A stretch of 21,742 nucleotides of DNA, from positions 1-21,742 of the forward strand of contig VMDJ01000025.1 of NCBI GenBank assembly GCA_008080925.1, in the 5' to 3' direction. Below the pieces are notes generated by a model that was not told the DNA's origin, made no database searches, and saw only the letters and a list, made by a program, of their open reading frames with translations. Below are positions 7,382 to 14,667 of the stretch, one piece after another. The position numbers were made by a program, and so were the translations under genes. Source of the stretch: Gammaproteobacteria bacterium (lineage in GTDB: Bacteria; Pseudomonadota; Gammaproteobacteria; Chromatiales; Chromatiaceae). Position 1 is the stretch's first letter. The number at the start of each line of letters is the position of its first letter.

Positions 7382-8470
7382 ATGAGTGATTCGGAAGATC
7401 AGGGCGTTCGTGAGATTCGTATCGACCCGATAGTGCCTACCCAGTCAGTGCTTGTAGCAACCGCTCGGGGTATGCGTCCAAAGAAAGACGAAGATCGTAT
7501 CGATCGAGATAATCGTAGCCACGTAGAAACCTGTCCTTTCTGCCGTGGTAACGAAGAAAGAACCCCCCCTGAGATTAAAGCCTATCCCGATCCAAAAGAA
7601 TGGGATATCCGCATCGTTCCAAATCTCTATCCTGTGTTAGGTGATGATGAAGCTAAGCCAAATCTCGCCTTAGGTTTGCAGCAAGTTATCGATGGCTATG
7701 GTCGTCATGAAGTCATCATTGATAACCCGAATCACGGTATCTGTGTGCATGAGATGACACAGGATCACTTAAAGAATTTGTTCACCGTGTATCAGCAACG
7801 TATGGCTGAGCTTTATGCATCGGATAAACGGCTGAAGTATGTCTTGGTGTTCAAGAACTTTGGACCTGCTGCGGGTGCCAGTATTCCACACACGCACAGT
7901 CAAATCATTGCGACACCAGTTGTGCCTGAGAACGTTCAGAACGAGGTGACTTACAGCAAGCAATATCATGCCAAGCATGGTCAGTGTGTTTTCTGTTCTT
8001 TGATTGATGAAGCACTCACATACGAAGCGACGATATACGATCGTGAGTCGGGTGAGATTCGCCGCAAGATCAATGTCGGTCAATACGTGGTTGAGCGCGG
8101 TAAGAAGTTTGTTGCGATCAAACCCTTCGCTAGTCGCTATGAGTGGGAGATTCACATTCTACCGCTGCAACACGAGTCAGATTTCCTTGAAGCGACGGCA
8201 GAAGATCTCGAGGACTTTGCCAATGTGCTAAAGCGTACGATGGCACGCTTGGATAAGGTTGTTGGTGGTGTGCAATACAACTACTTCCTGCATTCAGCGC
8301 CTCATGGCGATACCTTTGGAGACTGTTCGGATAGTTATCATTGGCATCTCGAAATCTGCCCACGTACCAGTATTCCGACGGGCTTTGAGCTAGGTTCCGG
8401 ATTATTTGTTAGTACAGTCAGCCCAGAATCAGCCGCGCAAGCCTTGCGTGAGGTTGAAATCGAGGATTAA
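7382..8470 (+). CDS. Galactose-1-phosphate uridylyltransferase-like HIT-family nucleotidyltransferase
   Basis: A 362-residue GalT-fold protein (two HIT-like halves) that would move a nucleotidyl group between a nucleotide sugar and a sugar 1-phosphate through a histidine-nucleotide intermediate. Zinc-type cysteine pairs are C51-C54 (CPFC) and C202-C205 (CVFC). The N-half also has RIVPNLYP and GRHEVII. The active-site motif is HTHSQ at 170-174, where E. coli GalT has HPHPQ; the nucleophile H172 and Q174 are kept. The C-half carries EIHILPL and a final SYHWHLEICPR segment. Length matches GalT. There is no galE, galK or galM nearby, so the true substrate may not be galactose 1-phosphate. It follows darP after 84 bp. 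The fold is clear; the substrate is inferred. Confidence 0.82.
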   Translation: MSDSEDQGVREIRIDPIVPTQSVLVATARGMRPKKDEDRIDRDNRSHVETCPFCRGNEERTPPEIKAYPDPKEWDIRIVPNLYPVLGDDEAKPNLALGLQQVIDGYGRHEVIIDNPNHGICVHEMTQDHLKNLFTVYQQRMAELYASDKRLKYVLVFKNFGPAAGASIPHTHSQIIATPVVPENVQNEVTYSKQYHAKHGQCVFCSLIDEALTYEATIYDRESGEIRRKINVGQYVVERGKKFVAIKPFASRYEWEIHILPLQHESDFLEATAEDLEDFANVLKRTMARLDKVVGGVQYNYFLHSAPHGDTFGDCSDSYHWHLEICPRTSIPTGFELGSGLFVSTVSPESAAQALREVEIED

Positions 8471-8677
8471 GTCAAACCCATATAAGCCATCTCGAATATA
8501 CCTTGGACAAATTCGTTTTTGTCCAAGGGTGGCTTGTATCCCGCCTGCTACATTGAAAGAACTTATGTGACCCCTGCTAGTGCAGCGTGTAGTTTTCGCC
8601 TACACAAACACAGAGTTAGTGCGCTTGCTTCAAATGAAACATGAGCACGGTTTCTTTCAACTAGACCAAAGGCGGAT
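8471..8677 (+). other. Leader region upstream of the sdh operon
   Basis: This 207-bp gap must hold the sdh promoter. I see the strong hairpin at 8501-8528 and a smaller GTGTAG/CTACAC hairpin (8587-8592 with 8600-8605). A TTGAAA at 8553-8558 could be a -35 box, but no good -10 follows at the right distance. There is no small gene with a convincing start. Confidence 0.5.
8501..8528. repeat. Perfect 11-bp hairpin upstream of sdhC
   Basis: CCTTGGACAAA pairs perfectly with TTTGTCCAAGG around a six-base loop. Flanking AAGCCA (8484-8489) and TGGCTT (8530-8535) can extend the stem past an internal bulge. There is no T-run after the stem, only T residues at the loop, so it is not a standard intrinsic terminator. 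It could still end galT transcripts, be a processing site, or be an operator. Confidence 0.6.
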
Positions 8678-9058
8678 ATGAAAACTTCAACCCAACGTCC
8701 GGTTCACTTGAACCTGCTGAAGATTCGGCTTCCGATCGGGGGCATCATGTCGATCATTCACCGTATTACCGGTGTGGCGATGTTTGTTGCGATTCCCGTG
8801 CTTATTTACCTTCTTGATTTGTCATTGCGTGACGCTGCGTCATATCAAGCTGCCGGCGAGATGGTGCGCTCACCCCTTGGCGTGATTCTGCTGTTTGGTT
8901 TGATGTGGGGTATTTCACATCACCTGTTGGCGGGCATTCGTTATTTATTAATCGATGTTCACATGGGGGTTGAGAAAGAGACTGCACGTAAAACCGCTTT
9001 GTTGGTCACCGTGGTGGCTCCTGTCATTGGTGCTTTATTGCTGTGGGGTTTGCTATGA
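8678..9058 (+). CDS. sdhC: Succinate dehydrogenase cytochrome b556 subunit SdhC
   Basis: Membrane anchor of complex II that, with SdhD, holds heme b and reduces ubiquinone. The 126-residue protein begins RPVHLNLLKIRLPIGGIMS, the classic SdhC entry, followed by SIIHRITG (quinone-site S25 and R29 by comparison with E. coli). Three hydrophobic helices follow. The heme ligand is most likely H82 in SHHLLAGIR. Length is typical. It is the first gene of the operon, and its TGA overlaps the sdhD ATG by four bases. Confidence 0.96.
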   Translation: MKTSTQRPVHLNLLKIRLPIGGIMSIIHRITGVAMFVAIPVLIYLLDLSLRDAASYQAAGEMVRSPLGVILLFGLMWGISHHLLAGIRYLLIDVHMGVEKETARKTALLVTVVAPVIGALLLWGLL

Positions 9059-9396
9059 GTCGTAAAGCTTCTGGTTTAAAGGCGTGGGTTATCCAACGCG
9101 TAACGGCGATCTACATTGCTGTGTTCTCTATTTACCTTGTCGGTGCTTTGATCACTGACGCACCGATTAATTACGCAGAATGGAAGGGCTGGTTCGCAGG
9201 TTCTGTCATGAGCGTGGCGACTTTATTGTTTGTCCTATCTGTTCTTATGCATGCTTGGGTTGGTGTACGTGATGTGCTTATTGATTACGTATGGAATACC
9301 TCTCAGCGCGTGATTGCGTTGTCGGTGGTTGCAACAATATTGATAGCTTGTGCGCTATGGGCGACACAAGCCTTAGTTTTGGCGAGGTTGGTCTAA
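9055..9396 (+). CDS. sdhD: Succinate dehydrogenase membrane anchor subunit SdhD
   Basis: Second heme/quinone anchor of complex II. The 113-residue protein has three membrane helices and the motif LMHAWVGVRDVLIDYV, in which H66 is the predicted heme ligand and D77-Y78 match the quinone-site Asp-Tyr pair of E. coli SdhD. The start ATG at 9055 overlaps the sdhC stop and has GGGG at 9045-9048. An in-frame GTG at 9043 would place the start inside sdhC with no support. The stop TAA shares one base with the sdhA ATG. Confidence 0.95.
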   Translation: MSRKASGLKAWVIQRVTAIYIAVFSIYLVGALITDAPINYAEWKGWFAGSVMSVATLLFVLSVLMHAWVGVRDVLIDYVWNTSQRVIALSVVATILIACALWATQALVLARLV

Positions 9397-11150
9397 TGGC
9401 ACTGAATAAACGTCGATTTGACGCACTGATTATTGGTGCAGGTGGCGCGGGTCTTAACGCTGCTGTTCAATTTGCTAACACCAATGCACGGGTTGCTGTG
9501 GTATCTAAAGTTTTCCCAACCCGTTCGCACACGGTAGCAGCGCAAGGTGGTGTAAACGCTGCCTTAGCGAATGTCATGCCGGATAACTGGCACTGGCATA
9601 TGTTCGATACCGTTAAGGGTTCGGACTACTTAGGTGACCAAGACTCCATCGAATACATGTGTCGTGAAGCGATCCCAACGGTTTATGAACTTGAACACAA
9701 TGGCGTGCCATTCTCACGATTAGATAACGGCAAGATTTACCAGCGTGCATTTGGTGGTCAGTCGCAAAATTTCGGTGGTGCTCAAGCGGCGCGTACTTGT
9801 GCTGCAGCTGACCGAACTGGCCATGCGATTTTGCACTCGCTCTATCAACAGAATGTTCGTGCACGTACGCACTTCTTTGATGAGTATTTTGCCATTGATT
9901 TAATTCGCGATAACGAAGGCGCAATTTTAGGTGCCTTAGTGCTTGAGATTGAAACCGGTGAGCCTTTGCTCATCGAAGCAAAAGCAACCGTCCTTGCAAC
10001 CGGTGGTTGTGGTCAGGTCTTCCGCACCACTTCGAATGCCCACATCAATACCGGTGATGGTATGGCGATGGCGTTGCGTGCCGGTGTGCCGTTGATGGAT
10101 ATGGAGTTCTACCAGTTCCACCCAACTGGTATCGCGGGTAAGGGTATGTTGATCACAGAGGGTGTTCGAGGCGAGGGCGGTTATCTTATTAATAAAGATG
10201 GTGAGCGCTTCATGGAGCGTTATGCGCCTAATGCAAAAGATTTAGCATCTCGAGATGTGGTATCACGTGCAATCGTTACCGAAGTAAAAGAAGGTCGCGG
10301 TTGTGGCCCTAATGGTGATCACGTTTTATTGAAGTTGGATCACCTAGGTGAAGAGATTATTCAGAAGCGTCTTCCTGGCATCCGTGAGAGTGGAAAAATC
10401 TTTGCAGGTGTTGATGCAGCTGTTGAGCCGTTACCAGTATTCCCAACCGCTCACTACATCATGGGTGGCATCCCAACCGATCGTTACGGGCGCGTCATCG
10501 TGCCGCATGGTTCAGGTGAAGAGGTTGTTCCAGGTTTGTATGCGGCGGGTGAGGCAGCGTGTGTATCTGTTCACGGTGCCAACCGCTTAGGCGGTAACTC
10601 GCTTCTTGATATCTTGGTATTTGGTCGTGCTGCTGGCCTTCATGTGTTGGATAACATGGAAGAACATCATCGCCCAATGAATGAAGACAGTGTTGATCAA
10701 GCGATGCAAAGCTTGCAGCGTTGGGATCGTAAAGGCGATGGCCTATCGGTCCGTGAGCTACGTGATGAGTTCCGTAAAACAATGGAAGACCACGCGGGCG
10801 TATTCCGTACTGAAGAAATCATGTCGGAAGGTGTTGAGAAGATCAAAGCGCTGCGTAAGAAGATGGATGACGTTGTTCTGACCGATCACTCGAAGGTCTT
10901 CAATACCGCACGTATCGAAGCGCTCGAGCTTCAGAACTTGATGGACTGCGGTATTGCCTTGGCAGCGTCGGCGCTAGCACGTAAAGAAAGCCGCGGCGCG
11001 CATTCGCGTCCAGATTACCCAGACCGTAACGATGCGGAATGGATGAAACACAGTTTGTATTACCTTGAGGGTGATCGTATCGACTTTAAGCCGGTTCAAA
11101 CAAAACCACTAACAGTTGATTCTTTCCCACCTAAAGAGCGAGTCTACTAA
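9396..11150 (+). CDS. sdhA: Succinate dehydrogenase flavoprotein subunit SdhA
   Basis: Catalytic FAD subunit of complex II, oxidising succinate to fumarate. The 584-residue product has the dinucleotide fold GAGGAG at 14-19, the covalent FAD histidine H45 in TRSHTVAAQGG, and the substrate-site segments HPTGIAGKG, RGEGGYL, RDVVSRAI and NRLGGNSLLD. The C-terminus carries the ESRGAHSRPDYPDRND helical region. The start is the ATG at 9396, in TAATG overlap with sdhD and with GAGG at 9384-9387. Longer in-frame starts from 9291 only read through sdhD. FAD attachment would need SdhE, encoded two genes downstream. Length and motifs are complete. Confidence 0.97.
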   Translation: MALNKRRFDALIIGAGGAGLNAAVQFANTNARVAVVSKVFPTRSHTVAAQGGVNAALANVMPDNWHWHMFDTVKGSDYLGDQDSIEYMCREAIPTVYELEHNGVPFSRLDNGKIYQRAFGGQSQNFGGAQAARTCAAADRTGHAILHSLYQQNVRARTHFFDEYFAIDLIRDNEGAILGALVLEIETGEPLLIEAKATVLATGGCGQVFRTTSNAHINTGDGMAMALRAGVPLMDMEFYQFHPTGIAGKGMLITEGVRGEGGYLINKDGERFMERYAPNAKDLASRDVVSRAIVTEVKEGRGCGPNGDHVLLKLDHLGEEIIQKRLPGIRESGKIFAGVDAAVEPLPVFPTAHYIMGGIPTDRYGRVIVPHGSGEEVVPGLYAAGEAACVSVHGANRLGGNSLLDILVFGRAAGLHVLDNMEEHHRPMNEDSVDQAMQSLQRWDRKGDGLSVRELRDEFRKTMEDHAGVFRTEEIMSEGVEKIKALRKKMDDVVLTDHSKVFNTARIEALELQNLMDCGIALAASALARKESRGAHSRPDYPDRNDAEWMKHSLYYLEGDRIDFKPVQTKPLTVDSFPPKERVY

Positions 11151-11160
11151 GGAGAACAGC

Positions 11161-11853
11161 ATGAAATTTCGAATTTCACGATACAACCCAGATGTAGATA
11201 GCGAACCATACATGCAGGAGTTCGATATCGAAGTCTCTCGCGGCATGATGTTGCGTGATGCTTTGTTAGAGGTGAAGCGACAGGATGAAACCTTCAACTT
11301 CCGTCACTCTTGTGGTGAAGGTGTGTGTGGCTCTGATGGTGTCAACGTCAACGGTACCAATAAGTTGGCGTGTATTACCGCTATCGCAGATCTAAAAGAG
11401 CCTGTTGAGGTTCGTCCCTTCCCAGGTCGACCCATCATTCGTGACTTGGTTGTGGATATGAGTCAGTTCTATCAGCAATACAAAGCGGTTGATCCGTGGT
11501 TGGTGCGTGAAGATCCCATGCCTGAGCAGGAGATTCTTCAATCACCGGAAGATCGCGATAAGTTGGATGGTTTGTACGAGTGCATCATGTGCGGTTGTTG
11601 CTCAACCTCATGTCCTTCGTTCTGGTGGAACCCTGAGAAGTTCCATGGTCCACAGGCCTTGTTAAGCGCATGGCGCTTCTTGGCGGATAGTCGCGACCAA
11701 GCGACTGATGAGCGTTTGGATAAGCTTGAAGGCCCTTACAAGCTATTCCGTTGTCACACCATCATGAACTGTGTAGAAGTTTGTCCTAAAGGCTTGAATC
11801 CAACGCAAGCGATCGGCAACATCAAGAATTTGATGTTGAAGAAAGCAATCTAA
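11161..11853 (+). CDS. sdhB: Succinate dehydrogenase iron-sulfur subunit SdhB
   Basis: Carries electrons from FAD to quinone through three iron-sulfur clusters. In the 230-residue protein the [2Fe-2S] ligands are C51, C56, D59 and C71 (CGEGVCGSD...C). The [4Fe-4S] site is C141, C144, C147 with C208, and the [3Fe-4S] site is C151, C198 and C204. The ATG at 11161 is preceded by a strong AAGGAG at 11149-11154 that overlaps the sdhA stop, which rules out the longer frame beginning at 11116. The stop TAA abuts the GTG of sdhE. Confidence 0.97.
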   Translation: MKFRISRYNPDVDSEPYMQEFDIEVSRGMMLRDALLEVKRQDETFNFRHSCGEGVCGSDGVNVNGTNKLACITAIADLKEPVEVRPFPGRPIIRDLVVDMSQFYQQYKAVDPWLVREDPMPEQEILQSPEDRDKLDGLYECIMCGCCSTSCPSFWWNPEKFHGPQALLSAWRFLADSRDQATDERLDKLEGPYKLFRCHTIMNCVEVCPKGLNPTQAIGNIKNLMLKKAI

Positions 11854-12093
11854 GTGGACAATGATATTGAGCGTCTCCGCTGGCAGTGCCGGCGGGGACT
11901 TTTAGAACTCGACTACCTCTTCGCTGATTATCTCGATCAGCAATATGCCAAGGCTTCCGCTGAAGAACAGGCGGCTTTTCGCGGCTTGCTCGATCAACAA
12001 GACCCTGATTTGCAGCATTGGTTGATAAATACCGATGAGCTACCACCTGAGCCAGAGATGGCTTCTCTCGTAAAGAAATTGAGACAACGTTAA
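11854..12093 (+). CDS. sdhE: FAD assembly factor SdhE
   Basis: Small protein (79 residues) that promotes covalent attachment of FAD to SdhA. It has the invariant RGxxE motif as R14-G15-L-L-E18 within CRRGLLELD, followed by FADYLDQQY and a typical short acidic-then-basic tail. The start is GTG, directly after the sdhB stop and before an ATG two genes on, so expression is coupled to sdh. Many gammaproteobacteria encode sdhE elsewhere, often next to its own partner gene; here it is at the end of the sdh genes, directly beside its client. Its stop is followed with no gap by the next ATG. Confidence 0.93.
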   Translation: MDNDIERLRWQCRRGLLELDYLFADYLDQQYAKASAEEQAAFRGLLDQQDPDLQHWLINTDELPPEPEMASLVKKLRQR

Positions 12094-13161
12094 ATGTCGA
12101 CTTATCGTATTGCAGTCATCCCGGGTGATGGCATTGGCACTGAGGTTATGCCTGAAGGATTACGTGCATTAGAAGCGGTAGCTAAGAAGTTTGACCTTAC
12201 GCTGCAGTTTGATCACTTTGATTTCTCATCCTGGGATTACTACGAGCGTCACGGCAAGATGCTGCCAGATGATTGGAAAGAGCAAATTGGTAATCACGAT
12301 GCGATCTTCTTTGGCGCAGTTGGTTGGCCCGATAAAGTGCCTGACCATATTTCACTCTGGGGCTCTTTGCTTAAGTTTCGCCGTGAGTTCGATCAATATA
12401 TCAATTTGCGTCCCGCGCGCTTGATGCCGGGTGTGCCTTCACCTTTGGCAAATCGTCAGCCGGGTGAGATCGATATGTGGATTGTGCGTGAAAACACTGA
12501 GGGTGAGTACTCATCGGTCGGTGGCAAGATGTATGAGGGCACTGAGCGCGAAATTGTTATGCAAGAGACGGTGATGAGTCGTCATGGTGTTGATCGTGTC
12601 TTACGTTACGCTTTTGAGTTAGCTAAAAAGACCAAACGTCAAAAGCTCACCTCGGCAACTAAATCAAATGGCATCTCAATTACCATGCCGTATTGGGATG
12701 AGCGCGTTGAAGCGATAGCGAAGGAGTATTCCGAGATCGAGGTGGACAAGTATCACATCGATATCCTGACAGCCCAGTTTGTAATGAATCCGGATCGTTT
12801 TGATGTGGTGGTCGCCTCTAATCTGTTTGGCGACATTCTTTCGGACCTTGCGCCAGCCTGTACTGGCACCATTGGTATTGCGCCATCGGCGAATATCAAT
12901 CCGGATGGTACCTTCCCATCTTTATTTGAACCTGTGCATGGCTCAGCACCGGATATAGCGGGTAAGGGTATTGCTAACCCAATCGGTCAGGTATGGTCGG
13001 GTGCGATGATGCTGGATCATCTTGGTCACGCAGATGCTGCAGCTTGCATGCTTCAGGCAATTGAAAAGATCTTGGCTGATCCAGTAAGCCGTACTGCTGA
13101 TTTGGGCGGTGAGGCAACTACTGCGCAATGTGGTCGCGCCATTGTTGAGGCGATCGACTAA
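12094..13161 (+). CDS. D-malate / tartrate dehydrogenase (decarboxylating), isocitrate/isopropylmalate family
   Basis: A 355-residue beta-decarboxylating dehydrogenase of the IMDH/ICDH family. It matches the DmlA (YeaU)/TtuC branch: GAVGWPDKVPDHISLWGSL begins at about 74, LKFRREFDQYINLRP follows (R97, R106), and SATKSNGISITMPYWDERV has the catalytic K190. Metal aspartates are D223, D247 and D251, and the NAD region is FEPVHGSAPDIAGKGIANP. DmlA oxidises D-malate to pyruvate and CO2; related enzymes act on tartrate. The GAVGWP wording argues against LeuB and against isocitrate dehydrogenase. The ATG directly follows the sdhE stop (TAAATG), so it belongs to the sdh operon. Substrate choice within D-malate, tartrate or isopropylmalate-like acids is inferred from motif similarity. 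Confidence 0.88.
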   Translation: MSTYRIAVIPGDGIGTEVMPEGLRALEAVAKKFDLTLQFDHFDFSSWDYYERHGKMLPDDWKEQIGNHDAIFFGAVGWPDKVPDHISLWGSLLKFRREFDQYINLRPARLMPGVPSPLANRQPGEIDMWIVRENTEGEYSSVGGKMYEGTEREIVMQETVMSRHGVDRVLRYAFELAKKTKRQKLTSATKSNGISITMPYWDERVEAIAKEYSEIEVDKYHIDILTAQFVMNPDRFDVVVASNLFGDILSDLAPACTGTIGIAPSANINPDGTFPSLFEPVHGSAPDIAGKGIANPIGQVWSGAMMLDHLGHADAAACMLQAIEKILADPVSRTADLGGEATTAQCGRAIVEAID

Positions 13162-13214
13162 GTCTCCGCTCGCCCTGATTTGCTACCATGAGATAAAGTT
13201 CTTGAGTTATTCAG

Positions 13215-13577
13215 ATGGCTAAAACAGGTAACACCGGACTGGCACGCATCATTAAAGCGGCCGGCTATTCAAAGCAGGGTTTGCAAGCGGCTTGGGTAAA
13301 TGAAGCGGCTTTTCGTCAAGAAGGCTTATTAGCCTTAGTCATGATTCCAGTAGCCTTTTGGGTGGCGGATAATTCGATTGAGTTGATTCTGTTGATCTCG
13401 GTTGTGTTATTGGTCCTGATTGTTGAATTACTTAATTCTGCTGTTGAGGCCGTTGTTGATCGCATTGGCGATGAGCATCACGAACTTTCAGGACGCGCTA
13501 AGGATATTGGTTCGGCGGCTGTTTTTATATCGCTTGTACTCACGTTGGTTGTCTGGACGATTATTGTTTTGTCATAA
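13215..13577 (+). CDS. dgkA: Diacylglycerol kinase DgkA
   Basis: Inner-membrane kinase that phosphorylates diacylglycerol released during membrane-derived glycan or lipid A modification, returning it as phosphatidic acid. The 120-residue protein has three hydrophobic helices after a short amphipathic N-terminus. The signature is ELLNSAVEAVVDRIGDEHHELSGRAKDIGSAAV, in which E69, N72 and E76 are catalytic or metal residues and K94-D95 also belong to the signature. The start ATG at 13215 comes 53 bp after the dehydrogenase. It reads toward gap with 44 bp between. Length matches the E. coli protein (122). Confidence 0.95.
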   Translation: MAKTGNTGLARIIKAAGYSKQGLQAAWVNEAAFRQEGLLALVMIPVAFWVADNSIELILLISVVLLVLIVELLNSAVEAVVDRIGDEHHELSGRAKDIGSAAVFISLVLTLVVWTIIVLS

Positions 13578-13621
13578 AACGGTAAAACAAACCTTTTAAC
13601 CTAGGTGTATTTGGGCAAGCT

Positions 13622-14626
13622 ATGACTATTCGCGTTGGTATTAATGGATTTGGTCGTATGGGGCGTTTAGGTCTTCGTGCGGGCTGGAATAACGACACCT
13701 ATCAAATTGTACGAATTAATGAGGTATCAACGGATGCCATAGGTTCTGCGCATTTGCTCAAATTCGATTCAGTGCACGGTATTTGGGATCATTTAGTATC
13801 TGCATCTGGAGATACCATTGATGTAGAAGGTCACCTAATTACACACACGTCTCATAAAGAAATTCACGAGACGGACTGGTCTGATTGCGACATCGTTCTA
13901 GAGGCAACCGGTAAACACCATAAAAAGCCCGAGACACTTCAGCATTATTTTGAGCAAGGTGTTAAGAAGGTTATCGTCGCTGCACCAACAGAAGGTGCGC
14001 TAAATATCGTCTACGGTGTTAACCATCATCTTTATTCACCTGCTGAGCATCACCTTGTCACGGCAGCATCCTGCACAACGAACTGTTTGGCTCCGGTGGT
14101 AAAGGTAATGCACGAAAAAGTGGGTATTAAGCATGGCAGCATGACTACTATCCATAACATCACCAATACACAGACCATTATCGACAAAGGCCATAAGGAT
14201 CTTCGTCGTGCGCGCTCATGCGGCACCTCATTGATACCAACGACGACTGGCTCTGCAAAGGCAATCACTAAAATTTTCCCCGAGCTTGAGGGAAAGCTAA
14301 ATGGCCATGCAGTTCGAGTGCCGCTCACCAATGCTTCACTGACAGACTTTGTGTTTGAAGCGGAGCGTCCGGTAACTGTTGAAGAGCTAAATGCGCTGTT
14401 TAAACAAGCGGCAGAAGGAGATCTAGCGGGTATCTTGGGGTACGAAGAGCGACCTTTAGTTTCGATTGATTATCTGAACGATCCGAGATCATCGATTGTC
14501 GATGCTTTGTCGACTATGGTGATAAACGATACTCAAGTAAAGATCTATGCCTGGTATGACAATGAGTGGGGCTATGTGAATCGGATGATGAACATCACCG
14601 ATATGGTAGCTCGCTCAATAAGCTAA
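13622..14626 (+). CDS. Glyceraldehyde-3-phosphate dehydrogenase, ArsJ-associated type
   Basis: A 334-residue GAPDH. The NAD loop is NGFGRMGRLGLRA (8-20), the catalytic cysteine is C151 in AASCTTNC and the base is H178 in TTIHNITNTQT. IPTTTGSAKAI, NGHAVRVPL and WYDNEWGYVNRM follow. The GRMGRL, RINE, SAHLLKFDSVHG and GYEERPLVSIDY wording matches the GAPDH that works with ArsJ, which makes 1-arseno-3-phosphoglycerate from arsenate for ArsJ to export (recalled family knowledge, not searched). No arsJ, arsR or other ars gene is in the window; the next gene is a Pit phosphate importer. It could still serve as a glycolytic GAPDH. It ends 11 bp before a strong terminator. Confidence 0.9.
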   Translation: MTIRVGINGFGRMGRLGLRAGWNNDTYQIVRINEVSTDAIGSAHLLKFDSVHGIWDHLVSASGDTIDVEGHLITHTSHKEIHETDWSDCDIVLEATGKHHKKPETLQHYFEQGVKKVIVAAPTEGALNIVYGVNHHLYSPAEHHLVTAASCTTNCLAPVVKVMHEKVGIKHGSMTTIHNITNTQTIIDKGHKDLRRARSCGTSLIPTTTGSAKAITKIFPELEGKLNGHAVRVPLTNASLTDFVFEAERPVTVEELNALFKQAAEGDLAGILGYEERPLVSIDYLNDPRSSIVDALSTMVINDTQVKIYAWYDNEWGYVNRMMNITDMVARSIS

Positions 14627-14637
14627 TTAATGCGCAT

Positions 14638-14665
14638 AAAAAAGCCGCCTTTCGGCGGCTTTTTT
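14638..14665. terminator. Bidirectional intrinsic terminator between gap and pit
   Basis: A-run, GCCGCC, a four-base loop TTTC, GGCGGC, then six T (14660-14665). Both flanks are homopolymer runs (A on one side, T on the other), so it can stop transcription of the plus-strand gap gene and of the minus-strand pit gene. It sits 11 bp after the gap stop and 2 bp before the pit stop. Confidence 0.95.
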
Positions 14666-14667
14666 GA

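Noticed and set aside
7769..8155. 128-residue open frame antisense to the GalT-like gene
   Set aside because: Falls wholly within conserved GalT-like coding sequence on the other strand and shows no family motif.
8501..8528. Intrinsic terminator of the GalT-like gene
   Set aside because: The hairpin has no T-run after its 3' arm on either strand, so it was listed only as an inverted repeat.
9291..9395. Longer sdhA start
   Set aside because: These codons overlap sdhD in another frame; the ATG at 9396 has a Shine-Dalgarno sequence and begins the normal SdhA N-terminus.
12094..13161. Annotation as 3-isopropylmalate or isocitrate dehydrogenase
   Set aside because: GAVGWPDKVPDHISLWGSL and the region around K190 match the D-malate/tartrate branch much more closely.
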